The notes: generated from the sequence alone by a model not told the origin. Shown: positions 38,924 through 47,396, counted from the stretch's first letter. The stretch is 64,000 nt of DNA from an uncultured Eubacteriales bacterium (GCA_900543625.1 UQSF01000010.1:24802-88801); one strand, 5' to 3'. A program made the numbers and translations.

Positions 38924-40111
38924 TTATGCCTTGGCGACGGCCGCGCGCAGCGCGTCGACGCGGTCGGTGTCCTCCCAGCGGACGCCGAGCTCCTCGCGGC
39001 CCATGTGGCCATAGGCGGCGAGCTGGCGATAGATCGGGCGGGACAGCTCGAGGTCGCGGATGATGGCCGTCGGGCGCAGATCAAACACCTGCTGCACGGC
39101 CGCGGCGATCTGCGCATCCGGCACGGTGCCCGTGCCCTGTGTGTCGACGAACACACTCACAGGTTCGGCCACGCCGATGGCGTAGGCCAGCTGCACGAGG
39201 CAGCGCTTGGCGAGCCCGGCGGCGACAATGTTCTTGGCCACGTAGCGCGCGGCGTAGGCGGCGCTGCGGTCGACCTTCGTCGGGTCCTTGCCGGAGAACG
39301 CGCCGCCGCCGTGCGGGGCGCTGCCGCCGTAGGTGTCGACGATGATCTTGCGGCCGGTCAGACCGGAGTCCGCCTGCGGGCCGCCGACGACAAAGCGGCC
39401 GGTGGGGTTGATGAGATAGCGGGTCTGCTCGTCGAGCAGCTCGGCAGGAATGGTCGGGCGGATGACGAGCTCGATCATGTCCGCGCGCAGCTTGGCCATG
39501 TCGACCTCCGGCGCGTGCTGCGTGCTGAGCACGACGGTGTGCACGCGCACGGGGTGATTCTGCTCGTCATATTCGATGGTGACCTGTGTCTTGCCGTCGG
39601 GACGCAGATAGTCCACCAGCTCCTGCTTGCGCACGGCGGTCAGGCGCTTGGCCAGCTTGTGCGCGAGCGAGATCGGCAGCGGCATGAGCTCCGGCGTCTC
39701 GTCGCAGGCGTAGCCGAACATCATGCCCTGATCGCCCGCGCCGTTATCGAGCGCGTCCTCGCCGGTCTGCTTGCTCTCGAGCGAGTGGTCGACGCCGAGG
39801 GCGATGTCGGCGCTCTGCTCGTCGATGTTCGTGATGACGGCGCAGGTCTCGCAGTCAAAGCCGTACTTGGCGCGGTCGTAGCCGATCTCGCGCACGGTCT
39901 GGCGCACGACCTTCGGAATGTCGACGTAGCACTCGGTCGTGATCTCGCCCATGACGTTCACGACGCCGGTCGTGACCGTGCACTCGCAGGCAACGCGGCC
40001 GTTTGGATCCTGCGCCAGGATCGCGTCGAGGATCGCGTCGGAGACCTGATCGCAGATCTTATCGGGATGTCCCTCGGTCACGGATTCGGATGTAAAAAGA
40101 TGATGAGCCAT
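38924..40111 (-). CDS. metK: S-adenosylmethionine synthetase
   Basis: 395 residues, full length. MetK joins methionine and ATP to form SAM. Family signatures: LFTSESVTEGHPDKICDQ near 5-22 (catalytic His in GHPDK), DNGAGDQGMMFGYA near 120, and the phosphate-binding GGGAFSGKDPTKVDRSAAY near 270-290. Start at 40111 lies about 80 nt after the riboswitch aptamer, behind a transcription terminator. Regulation by a SAM-I riboswitch is direct product feedback. Confidence 0.96.
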   Translation of the reverse strand: MAHHLFTSESVTEGHPDKICDQVSDAILDAILAQDPNGRVACECTVTTGVVNVMGEITTECYVDIPKVVRQTVREIGYDRAKYGFDCETCAVITNIDEQSADIALGVDHSLESKQTGEDALDNGAGDQGMMFGYACDETPELMPLPISLAHKLAKRLTAVRKQELVDYLRPDGKTQVTIEYDEQNHPVRVHTVVLSTQHAPEVDMAKLRADMIELVIRPTIPAELLDEQTRYLINPTGRFVVGGPQADSGLTGRKIIVDTYGGSAPHGGGAFSGKDPTKVDRSAAYAARYVAKNIVAAGLAKRCLVQLAYAIGVAEPVSVFVDTQGTGTVPDAQIAAAVQQVFDLRPTAIIRDLELSRPIYRQLAAYGHMGREELGVRWEDTDRVDALRAAVAKA

Positions 40112-40151
40112 AGCAAATTTCCTCACTTTCTGATATGCCGGGCAAAAGAAA

Positions 40152-40181
40152 CAAGCGCCCCGACAGCCGACGGAGCGCTTG
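40152..40181 (-). terminator. riboswitch-controlled terminator upstream of metK
   Basis: On the minus strand CAAGCGCTCCG pairs with CGGGGCGCTTG, followed by TTTCTTTT, between the aptamer and metK. It forms when SAM is bound. Confidence 0.85.
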
Positions 40182-40193
40182 GAAAAGGCGAAG

Positions 40194-40292
40194 ATCCTCA
40201 TCTTTCGATTTGCACCGCCGGATTTGGCACCTTGCAGAAATCTGCAGGTTGTCGGGCTTCACAGGGCCGGTCCCTCCGCCACTCTTGATAAG
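40194..40292 (-). promoter_or_regulatory. SAM-I (S-box) riboswitch aptamer
   Basis: The minus strand carries the S-box core in order: CTTATCAAGAGTGGCGGAGG, GACCGGCCCTGTGAAGCCC, GGCAACC-like GACAACCTGCAG, GGTGCCAAATCC, and the closing GATGAGGAT. SAM binding favours the terminator at 40152-40181 and shuts metK off. Confidence 0.95.
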
Positions 40293-40312
40293 GCTGTTGA
40301 ATTGTGAGATAC

Positions 40313-40340
40313 ATTATACGCGCTTTTGCGCGCTTGTCAA
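40313..40340 (-). promoter_or_regulatory. promoter of the metK riboswitch transcript
   Basis: Minus strand TTGACA (40340-40335), 16-bp spacer, TATAAT (40318-40313); both boxes are perfect. Confidence 0.9.
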
Positions 40341-40350
40341 GTCTGTTTCG

Positions 40351-42561
40351 TCAGTTATTTTTGAGCCAGTTCCACAGCCGCCGCCACCATGGCAGCTTTT
40401 TCTGTGGCTGAGATGCGGCGGAGGCTGCGGACTTTTGCACGGTGCGCCCGGCGAAATACGTGTGCAGATACGTCTGGCTCACGAACGGCTCGCCCGTCGG
40501 CTCCGGACGCAGATACGAGCCGTCCGGCTGCATGATCCACGCCTGCCGGTTGTCGCGCCGCATGGCGCTGAGCACCTCGAGCACCTCTGCGCGCGCGTTC
40601 GGGTCGGTCACGGCGGTGAAGGCCTCGATCCGGCGCACGGTGTTGCGCTCGAGCAGGTCGCCTGAACCGATGAACACGCTCTGCGCCTCCCCGCGGCCGA
40701 AGACGAAAATGCGCTCGTGCTCGAGATACCGTCCGATGATGCTGCGCACCGAGATGTGCTCCGTGCGCCCGGGCACGCCCGGCCGCAGGCAGCAGATGCC
40801 GCGCACGAACAGCTCCACCTCCGTGCCCGCCGCGCTCGCGCGCACGAGCTGCGCCATGATGTCCGCGTCGTTCATGGCGTTGACCTTGATGCCGATGTAG
40901 CCCGCCGTGCCGAGGCGGATCTGCGCTTCGATGTGCGCCATGAGCTGCGGCTTGTAGCCCTCCGGCGCGAGCCAGAGCGATTCCGTCTCGCCGACGGTCT
41001 CGCCGCGCGCGAGCCGGTCGAACGTCCTGGCCGCGTCCCGCCCGATGGCCGGATCGCTCGTCAGGAGCATGAGGTCGGTGTATTGCTCGGCGGTCTTTTC
41101 GTTGTAGTTGCCGGTGCCGACCTGCGTGTAGTAGCAGATGCCGCCGGGGCAGCGCCGCGTGATGAGGCACAGCTTCGTGTGCACCTTGTACTGCGTCAGG
41201 CCGTAGAGAATGTCGCACCCGGCGTCCTCGAGCATACGCGAGTAGTCGATGTTGCTCTGCTCGTCAAAGCGGGCGCGCAGCTCGAGCAGGCACTGCACCT
41301 GCTTGCCGTGCTCGGCGGCATAGGCCAGCGCTGCCGCGATGCGGCTGCTGCCGGCGAGCCGGTAGAGCGTGATCTTGATCGACACGACGTCCGGGTCGTC
41401 CGCCGCCTCGTACAGCAGATCCACAAACGGGTTCACGCTCTGATACGGCAGCGCGAGCAGCAGGTCGTGCCGCGCGAGATAGGCGAAGTACTCACCCTTT
41501 TGCAGCGCCACGTTTTTGGCAGGCGTCACCTCCGGACACGTCAGCCCCGTGAGGTCGAATTCCCCCGGCATCGTGAGCACGAACGACAGATCCGCCGGTG
41601 CGCTCGTGCAAAACAGCTGCCGCTTTGGCAGTCCGAGCAGCGTGCGTGCCGTCTCGCGCATCTCGTCCGTGACCTTGCCCTGCAGCTGTGCGCGCACCGG
41701 CTCGAGCCGTCTCCGGCGGCGCAGCAGGCGCTCCATCGCGGCGCGCAGGTCCGCATCGCAGCCGTCCATGATGTCGCGCACGGAGATGTCGGCGCTGCGC
41801 GTCACGCGCAAAATAGCCGTCTCGCGCACACATCGCTCGCCGAAGAGCAGGGGGGAAAAGTGCGCCACCAGCGGAGCCGTGAGCGCAAGCTTCTGCACGC
41901 CGTCGATCGTCAGGCGGAAGAATTTCGGCAGCTGGGTCGTCGGGATCAGTCCCGCGCCGCCGCGCTTGCCTGCAAAGCGCACGAGCACATACTGCTCGCG
42001 GTTGCGCAGAAACGGCAGCGGGTGCTCCGCGTCGAGCACCTGCGGGCTCAGCAGCGGACGCAGCGCGTCAAAGCGCCGCCGCAGCAGCACCTCGTCCGCC
42101 TCATCAAGCCGGTCGAAGTTGAGGATCTCGACGCGCTGCTTTGCCAGCGCCGCCGTCACCTTGCGCCAGAGCGCGGCAAAGTCTTTTTGCTGCCGCGCCG
42201 TCTCTGCGTAGATCGCGCGCAGCTGCTCGCGCGGCGTGAGGCCCGTGATGGTCTCCGTGTGCCACGGCTGCAGCAGCGCCCGGTCAAGCAGGCTGCCGAC
42301 GCGCACCATATAAAATTCATCCAGATTCGAGCAGTAGATCGACAGAAACTTCAGCCGCTCATAGACCGGCAGCGTCTCGTCGGCCGCCTCCGCCAGCACG
42401 CGGCGGTTGAATTGCAGCCAGCTCAGCTCGCGGTTGAGAAAGAGGTCTGCATAGGCGGGGTCAGGCTGCCGGTCGGAAAACAGCGCGCGGCTGTCGCTCT
42501 GTGCGGCCATCTGGCGCAGCGCCTGCGCGCCCGGCAGCTCTGTGTCATGTTTGCGGGGCAT
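40351..42561 (-). CDS. ppk: polyphosphate kinase
   Basis: 736 residues. Four-domain PPK1: N-terminal FLNRELSWLQFNRRVLAEA near 40, YCSNLDEFYMVRVGSL near 80, and C-terminal catalytic domains with YKVHTKLCLI, whose His461 corresponds to the autophosphorylated histidine, and IKVNAMNDADIMAQL. It makes inorganic polyphosphate from ATP, reversibly. ATG at 42561 follows AAGGAGG by 7 nt. No ppx exopolyphosphatase gene is adjacent. The C-terminal QPQKKLPWWRRLWNWLKNN tail is an extra basic/aromatic segment and could touch the membrane. Confidence 0.95.
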   Translation of the reverse strand: MPRKHDTELPGAQALRQMAAQSDSRALFSDRQPDPAYADLFLNRELSWLQFNRRVLAEAADETLPVYERLKFLSIYCSNLDEFYMVRVGSLLDRALLQPWHTETITGLTPREQLRAIYAETARQQKDFAALWRKVTAALAKQRVEILNFDRLDEADEVLLRRRFDALRPLLSPQVLDAEHPLPFLRNREQYVLVRFAGKRGGAGLIPTTQLPKFFRLTIDGVQKLALTAPLVAHFSPLLFGERCVRETAILRVTRSADISVRDIMDGCDADLRAAMERLLRRRRRLEPVRAQLQGKVTDEMRETARTLLGLPKRQLFCTSAPADLSFVLTMPGEFDLTGLTCPEVTPAKNVALQKGEYFAYLARHDLLLALPYQSVNPFVDLLYEAADDPDVVSIKITLYRLAGSSRIAAALAYAAEHGKQVQCLLELRARFDEQSNIDYSRMLEDAGCDILYGLTQYKVHTKLCLITRRCPGGICYYTQVGTGNYNEKTAEQYTDLMLLTSDPAIGRDAARTFDRLARGETVGETESLWLAPEGYKPQLMAHIEAQIRLGTAGYIGIKVNAMNDADIMAQLVRASAAGTEVELFVRGICCLRPGVPGRTEHISVRSIIGRYLEHERIFVFGRGEAQSVFIGSGDLLERNTVRRIEAFTAVTDPNARAEVLEVLSAMRRDNRQAWIMQPDGSYLRPEPTGEPFVSQTYLHTYFAGRTVQKSAASAASQPQKKLPWWRRLWNWLKNN

Positions 42562-42603
42562 ACGGTCGCCTCCTTGGGTGGGCAATTTCATGCATATCAT
42601 ATC

Positions 42604-42632
42604 ATTATACCCGAACGGGCGATGCTTGGCAA
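42604..42632 (-). promoter_or_regulatory. promoter of ppk
   Basis: Minus strand TTGCCA (42632-42627), 17-bp spacer, TATAAT (42609-42604). Confidence 0.7.
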
Positions 42633-42725
42633 TCCCCACGCGGCAGACCGAAAACGCTGCGAAAGTGCGCCGGGCGTTTGCCCGCGCCCGAGCAGGGCAT
42701 AGATGCGCGGTATTGCGCAAAAAGG

Positions 42726-42754
42726 TTGCAAAACCGGAGTGGGACTGCTATAAT
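42726..42754 (+). promoter_or_regulatory. promoter of hypB
   Basis: TTGCAA (42726-42731), 17-bp spacer, TATAAT (42749-42754). Confidence 0.8.
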
Positions 42755-42796
42755 TTTGGCATAGAAAACCCGTAGGAATTTCTGGAGGTAATATAC

Positions 42797-43465
42797 ATGG
42801 ATTCATTCCGCGTGCTCGAAATCAAAAAGAGCGTTTTTGAAAACAACGACCGGGAGGCCGACCTGCTGCGCGAAGAGCTCAAGCAGAATCACACCTTCCT
42901 GCTCAACCTCATGTCCTCGCCCGGCAGCGGTAAGACCACGACCCTCATGGCGACCATCAACGCCCTGAAGGACGATCTGCGCATCGGCGTCATGGAGGCC
43001 GACATCGACTCGGATGTCGATGCGGCGACCATCTCCACCAGCGGCGCAAAGGTCATCCAGCTGCACACCGGCGGTATGTGCCACCTCGACGCGGGCATGA
43101 CGCGTCAGGGTCTTGAGGGACTCGGCACGGAAAACATCGACCTTGCCATCCTCGAAAATGTCGGCAACCTTGTCTGCCCGGCGGAGTTTGACACCGGCGC
43201 CGTGAAAAACGCCATGATCCTCTCCGTGCCGGAGGGCGACGACAAGCCGCTGAAGTACCCGCTCATGTTCTCAATCTGCGACGTGCTGCTCGTCAACAAG
43301 ATCGACGTTGCGCCGTACTTCAATTTCAGCCTCGAAAAGTGCATCGAGCGCGTCAAGAAGCTCAACCCGAACATTCAGGTGTTCCCGATCTCCGCGCTCA
43401 AGGGCGAGGGCATCGAGCCGTGGGCTGACTGGCTGCGCGAGCAGACGAAGGCCTGGAACGCATAA
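42797..43465 (+). CDS. hypB: HypB-type nickel-insertion GTPase
   Basis: 222 residues of the SIMIBI GTPase class. P-loop LMSSPGSGKTTTLMA near 38-52, the conserved metal-site segment LHTGGMCHLDAGM near 93, FENVGNLVCP-like ENVGNLVCPAEFD near 120, and the NKID specificity motif near 172. No histidine-rich N-terminal nickel store, as is usual in clostridia. HypB helps load nickel into [NiFe] hydrogenase; here it stands alone with its own promoter, so partners must lie elsewhere or it has another nickel client. Element D follows its stop. Confidence 0.88.
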   Translation: MDSFRVLEIKKSVFENNDREADLLREELKQNHTFLLNLMSSPGSGKTTTLMATINALKDDLRIGVMEADIDSDVDAATISTSGAKVIQLHTGGMCHLDAGMTRQGLEGLGTENIDLAILENVGNLVCPAEFDTGAVKNAMILSVPEGDDKPLKYPLMFSICDVLLVNKIDVAPYFNFSLEKCIERVKKLNPNIQVFPISALKGEGIEPWADWLREQTKAWNA

Positions 43466-43479
43466 ATACCCGCAGATAC

Positions 43480-43514
43480 GAGCAGGGGCGCTCCCTGAGG
43501 GAGCGTCCCTGCTC
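43480..43514 (+). terminator. terminator-like hairpin after hypB (left flank of element D)
   Basis: GAGCAGGG-GCGCTCCC pairs with GGGAGCG-TCCCTGCTC. There is no T run; element D follows at once. Its core recurs at 43714-43741. Confidence 0.6.
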
Positions 43515-43713
43515 AGTTTGTCAAAGAACCTCGTAGAGTTTGCGCCCGCAGGCGCAAAGAAAGTCCAATCATTTTCTTCGGCGACATGTGCGGCGAAGAA
43601 AATACTGCTCGGCCTGCAAACGCACGCGCCGTCTGCCTTGTGCGGACGGCGCGTGCGCTGCGGTCAGGCCGCAAACCTCTTTGTCAAAAAGTATTACTTT
43701 TTGACAGTCTCAA
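43515..43713 (+). repeat. multi-hairpin intergenic element, copy D
   Basis: About 199 bp, closest to copy B. Order: TTTGTCAAAGAACC end, hairpin 1 (TTTGCGCC 43539-43546, loop CGCA, GGCGCAAA), hairpin 2 (ATTTTCTTCG 43571-43580 with CGAAGAAAAT 43594-43603), compound hairpin 3 (GGCCTG with CAGGCC; GCGCCGTC with GGACGGCGC), terminal hairpin TGTCAAAAAGTA with TACTTTTTGACA. Relative to B it has one inserted base between hairpins 1 and 2, which breaks any shared reading frame but no stem. Confidence 0.85.
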
Positions 43714-43748
43714 CAGGGACGCTCCCATCGGAGCGTCCCTGTTTTTTT
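43714..43748. terminator. terminator on the right flank of element D
   Basis: CAGGGACGCTCC with GGAGCGTCCCTG, then TTTTTTT. Same core sequence as the hairpin at 43480-43514, on the other side of element D, between convergent genes. Confidence 0.85.
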
Positions 43749-43751
43749 GTT

Positions 43752-44723
43752 TCAGGCTCTGCACACCGGCCGCACGTATTTGAAAAACCGTGTGCAGTCG
43801 TGGTAGAAATAAAACACCCTGCCCGGCGTCAGGTCGAGCCGGTAGCCGCTGGCGGCATAGTCAAAGTCGCGCATGGCCTGCTCGACCTTCGCTTCCACGG
43901 CGGCGCTTTGCGTCTCGAAATCAAACGGCCCGTGCTCAAACACGAGGTATTCCCCGGCGGGCACGTCCATGAGCTGCATCTGCGCCGGCACCGGCCCGGC
44001 GTAGTCTGCCGGCAGACGCACACCGTAGGCCTCCGCCAGCGGGATGCCCCAGCTGCATATGCGCCCCGTCGGCTCGTTGATCCAGGCCATGAGCTGCCCG
44101 CTGCCCGCATCGTTGTTTTTTCCGCCCGCATCGTCGAGCTTGCCGGGGATGCTCGCGAGCAGGCCGCAGATGGTCTCGCAGTCCTGCCCGGGGATTTGGG
44201 CCTGCCGCTGCCAGAAGTCCCGGTAGCCGATGCTCTCATAGTTGCGGATGTGCAGAAATTTGTGCGCCGGGATGTGCACGAAATAGGTCTTGACCTCGCC
44301 CGCGCTTTGTGTCTCGTTTATATCGCTCGCTCCTTCCATCAGATAACAGTCGAACGGCCGCAGGATGGTCCGGAGCACGACGGGGCCGGGCGCGGCCCGG
44401 TAGGCGCTGGGACTCACGCCGTAGGCTTTTTTGAACGCGTGCGTGAAAGCCTCATTGGAGGAAAAGCCGTACTTCACAGCGATGTCCAAAATGCTCGCGT
44501 CAGTGTCGCGCACGTCGCGCAGGGCAAACGCCAGCCGCCGCAGCCGCAGATAGTCCCGAAGCGTCATGCCGGCAAGCTCCCGGAACTTGCGCGACGTGTA
44601 GTATTCGGAGTAGCCGAGCTTTTGTGCCAGCGCGCGCAGGGTCAGCACCTCATCCTGCTGCGCGCGGATGCAGGCGTCGATGATCGTGATGATGTCCTGA
44701 ATGTTCCGGTACCACTGTGCCAT
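43752..44723 (-). CDS. AraC-family regulator with GyrI-like effector domain
   Basis: 323 residues. N-terminal AraC/XylS DNA-binding domain (about 8-110): LTLRALAQKLGYSEYYTSRK and then ILDIAVKYGFSSNEAFTHAF, the two helix-turn-helix units. The C-terminal part (about 160-320) resembles the GyrI/AraC_E_bind small-molecule domain, with VKTYFVHIPAHKFLHIRNYE and FDFETQSAAVEAKVEQA. Such proteins sense small lipophilic compounds. GGAGG is 8 nt before the ATG. It is cotranscribable with nothing obvious; the LysR gene lies 78 nt upstream on the same strand. Confidence 0.87.
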   Translation of the reverse strand: MAQWYRNIQDIITIIDACIRAQQDEVLTLRALAQKLGYSEYYTSRKFRELAGMTLRDYLRLRRLAFALRDVRDTDASILDIAVKYGFSSNEAFTHAFKKAYGVSPSAYRAAPGPVVLRTILRPFDCYLMEGASDINETQSAGEVKTYFVHIPAHKFLHIRNYESIGYRDFWQRQAQIPGQDCETICGLLASIPGKLDDAGGKNNDAGSGQLMAWINEPTGRICSWGIPLAEAYGVRLPADYAGPVPAQMQLMDVPAGEYLVFEHGPFDFETQSAAVEAKVEQAMRDFDYAASGYRLDLTPGRVFYFYHDCTRFFKYVRPVCRA

Positions 44724-44801
44724 ACCGTTTGCCTCCTGAGGATTGGATGCATCGATCTTACCGCAAATGCGCCGCCGCTGCCTGATTTTCGTTGCGCTTT
44801 T

Positions 44802-45677
44802 TCACGGGTGCTTCTGCGCCCACGTGCGCACGAAGGCGGCGAAGGTGCGCACGAGCGGCTTGTCCTCCGACTCCGGAGGGATGGCCATGGCGATCGTGCG
44901 CTGCGCCGACGGATCGAGCGGGCGCACGACGACGTTGTGGTTGTCCGAGCGCAGCACGAGTTCGTGCGCGATGCAGATGCCCAGCCCGCTCTCGACCATG
45001 GAGATCATGGCGTAGTCGTCCGCCGTCTGGAAGCGGATGTCGGGGCGCACGTGCGCGGCGTCGAGCACGCGCAGCGCGTCACGGTTCGTGCTGTCGACAA
45101 GGCTCACAACCGGCTCTGTGCCGAAGGCCGCGATCGGAACGGCGTCCTGCGCCGCGAGCGGATGCCCCGCCGGCAGCACGGCCAGCAGCCGGTCGCTGCA
45201 CACGGGCACGATCTCGCCCGGCAGCTCGCTCGGCAGCGACACGAAGCCCATGTCCACCGTGCCGCTGCGCACATAGGCGTCGACCTCGGCATACGCCCCG
45301 TCGAACAGGCGAAAGCGCGCCTCCGGGTGCTGCGCCTGAAATTCCTTGATCATCGGCGGCAGCCAGTTGACCGCGACGCTCTTGAACGTTGCGATGCGGA
45401 TCGTGCCGCCGGTGCGCTCACGCACCTCCTGAATGCGGTGCTGCAGGTGCGCGTCCGCCGCACAGACCTGCTCCACGGCCGGCAGCAGCGCCTTGCCCGC
45501 CGGCGTCAGATGCACGCCGCCGCGGTTGCGCACCAGCAGCGGAAAGCCGCAGTCGCGCTCGAGTCCTGCCAGCAGCTGCGTCAGCGCCGACTGGGACACG
45601 CCCAGCTCCCGCGCCGCCGCCGACACGCTCGCGCACGCGACCGTTTTTAGAAATGCCTCGTATTGCCGCAGTGTCAC
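44802..45677 (-). CDS. LysR-family regulator, divergent from putP
   Basis: 291 residues. Winged helix about 1-60 (TLRQYEAFLKTVACASVSAA, then SQSALTQLLAGLERDCGFPL), effector domain about 85-285. GTG at 45677 is used because GGAGG is 8 nt away; a GTG at 45686 overlaps that site. The gene is divergent from the sodium/proline symporter gene, the arrangement in which LysR proteins usually control the neighbour. Its promoter is followed by a perfect palindrome, a likely autoregulatory site. Confidence 0.9.
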   Translation of the reverse strand: MTLRQYEAFLKTVACASVSAAARELGVSQSALTQLLAGLERDCGFPLLVRNRGGVHLTPAGKALLPAVEQVCAADAHLQHRIQEVRERTGGTIRIATFKSVAVNWLPPMIKEFQAQHPEARFRLFDGAYAEVDAYVRSGTVDMGFVSLPSELPGEIVPVCSDRLLAVLPAGHPLAAQDAVPIAAFGTEPVVSLVDSTNRDALRVLDAAHVRPDIRFQTADDYAMISMVESGLGICIAHELVLRSDNHNVVVRPLDPSAQRTIAMAIPPESEDKPLVRTFAAFVRTWAQKHP

Positions 45678-45712
45678 ACACGGCACCTCCTGTCCGAAAT
45701 GCTCCTGATAAA

Positions 45713-45727
45713 ATAAGATTATCTTAT
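45713..45727. promoter_or_regulatory. palindrome between lysR and putP, candidate operator
   Basis: ATAAGAT-T-ATCTTAT, a perfect 7-bp inverted repeat directly downstream of the lysR -10 (45728-45733). Confidence 0.55.
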
Positions 45728-45755
45728 ATTATAGACGCGGATTCCGAAAAGTCAA
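45728..45755 (-). promoter_or_regulatory. promoter of the LysR gene
   Basis: Minus strand TTGACT (45755-45750), 16-bp spacer, TATAAT (45733-45728). Confidence 0.8.
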
Positions 45756-45820
45756 GTGCGGGATCGGCCTCTGCCTTTGCTTGGAAAATGCCGGTTTCTT
45801 CTGAAAATATGAAGAAATTG

Positions 45821-45849
45821 TTGACACGGCAGAGAAACTGGCGTATCAT
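45821..45849 (+). promoter_or_regulatory. promoter of putP
   Basis: TTGACA (45821-45826), 17-bp spacer, TATCAT (45844-45849). Confidence 0.8.
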
Positions 45850-45908
45850 ACATTCATATTGTTTTTCCGGAGACTATATAAGGTTTCCTAATGAAAGGGG
45901 TAAAAATT

Positions 45909-47396
45909 ATGGGCACTGCTTCGAGCGGTGAATGGATCGCCATTCTGCTTTACTTTGCGTTGGTCATCGGCGTCGGTGTGTATTTCTTCTTCCGGGATCG
46001 CAAGGTAGAGGGTGAAAAAGAGTATTTCCTCGGTGGCCGCAGCATGGGCGGCTGGGTCGCGGCGCTGTCTGCCGGTGCGTCGGATATGAGCGCGTGGGTG
46101 CTCATGGGCCTGCCCGGCTCGATCTATCTGTACGGCATCGGTAAGGTGTGGATCGCCGTCGGTCTGGTCATCGGCACGATCTGCGCGTGGGTGTTCGTCG
46201 CGCCGCGTCTGCGCCGGTATTCCATCCGCGCGAACGACTCGATCACGATCCCGCAGTTTCTCACCAATCGCTTCCAGTCGAAGAACAAGGGCCTGCAGAT
46301 CATCTCGGCGATCGTGTTCGTCGTGGTCTACTGCATTTACAGTGCCTCGAGCATCTCGGCCTGCGGCACGCTGTTCAACACCGTCACGGGCATGAGCGCC
46401 AAGACGGCCATGATCATCGCCACGGCCATCATCCTTGTGTACGTGTTTCTCGGCGGCTTCAACGCCGTGTGCTGGACGGACTTTTTCCAGGGTATGCTCA
46501 TGCTTGCCGCGCTCATGCTCACGCCGATCCTCGCGCTGTTCGCCATGAAGGGTGCGGACTTCGTCGCGCCGATCATGACCGTGCCGGAAAACTACTTCAA
46601 CCCCCTCTCCGGCGGCGGCTTCAACTGGAAGAGCGTGTCGGACATCCTCTCCGGTCTCGGCTGGGGTCTGGGCTACTTCGGCATGCCGCACATCCTTGTG
46701 CGCTATCTGTCCATCAAGTCCGAGCATGAGATGCGCAAGAGCCAGATCATCGGCTGCAGCTGGATCGTGCTCATCCTGGCCATGTCCGCCGTCGTCGGCC
46801 TGATCGGCCGACAGTTCCTCGGCGAGATCGACAACGAGAACCTCGTCTTTGTGCACATGGTGCGCCGCCTGTTCCCGGCGTTCATCTCCGGCGTACTCCT
46901 CTCGGCCATTCTGGCCGCGGCCATGAGCACGGCCGACTCTCAGCTGCTCGCAAGCAGCAGCGCCTTTGCCTCCGATATCTATAAGCCGGTCATCCGCAAG
47001 GATGCCACCGACCATGAGATGCAGTGGGCGGGCCGTGTCATCGTCATGCTCATCTCCGTCGTTGCGTTCTTCATCGCTGCCAGCCCGAACTGCGGCGGCA
47101 TCATGGCGCTCGTCGAGTGCGCATGGGCGGGCTTCGGTTCTGCATTCGGTCCGGTCATCCTGCTCTCGCTCTACTGGCGCCGCCTGACGTACTCCGGCGC
47201 GATCGCGGGCGTGTGCGTTGGCTTCGTGGTCGATGCCGTGTGGTATGCGTTCCTGTCCTCGAGCACCGGCCTGTATGAGATCATCCCCGGCTTCCTGTGC
47301 GGCCTGCTTGCGGCGGTCATCGTGTCGCTGTGCAGCAAGGCCCCGTCGAAGGAGGTCACGGATTTGTTCGACCGCGCCTTCGAGCCCACGGACTGA
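45909..47396 (+). CDS. putP: sodium/proline symporter
   Basis: 495 residues with about 13 membrane helices, the SSS family. Sodium/proline features: EYFLGGRSMGGWVAALSAGA near 38-57, SDMSAWVLMGLPGSIYLYG near 58-76, and SAILAAAMSTADSQLLASSS near 340. ATG at 45909 has AAAGGGG 8 nt upstream; the frame is open to 45891. Proline uptake as carbon, nitrogen or osmoprotectant is the family role. The divergent LysR gene probably regulates it. Strong promoter and terminator make it a single-gene unit. Confidence 0.92.
   Translation: MGTASSGEWIAILLYFALVIGVGVYFFFRDRKVEGEKEYFLGGRSMGGWVAALSAGASDMSAWVLMGLPGSIYLYGIGKVWIAVGLVIGTICAWVFVAPRLRRYSIRANDSITIPQFLTNRFQSKNKGLQIISAIVFVVVYCIYSASSISACGTLFNTVTGMSAKTAMIIATAIILVYVFLGGFNAVCWTDFFQGMLMLAALMLTPILALFAMKGADFVAPIMTVPENYFNPLSGGGFNWKSVSDILSGLGWGLGYFGMPHILVRYLSIKSEHEMRKSQIIGCSWIVLILAMSAVVGLIGRQFLGEIDNENLVFVHMVRRLFPAFISGVLLSAILAAAMSTADSQLLASSSAFASDIYKPVIRKDATDHEMQWAGRVIVMLISVVAFFIAASPNCGGIMALVECAWAGFGSAFGPVILLSLYWRRLTYSGAIAGVCVGFVVDAVWYAFLSSSTGLYEIIPGFLCGLLAAVIVSLCSKAPSKEVTDLFDRAFEPTD

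Noticed and set aside
4937..43748. Group II intron or IS fragment as the source of the repeated element
   Set aside because: Each copy is about 200 bp, without a reverse transcriptase, transposase frame or intron domain V sequence that I can see; group IIC introns do target terminators, so the idea is only set aside for lack of sequence support.
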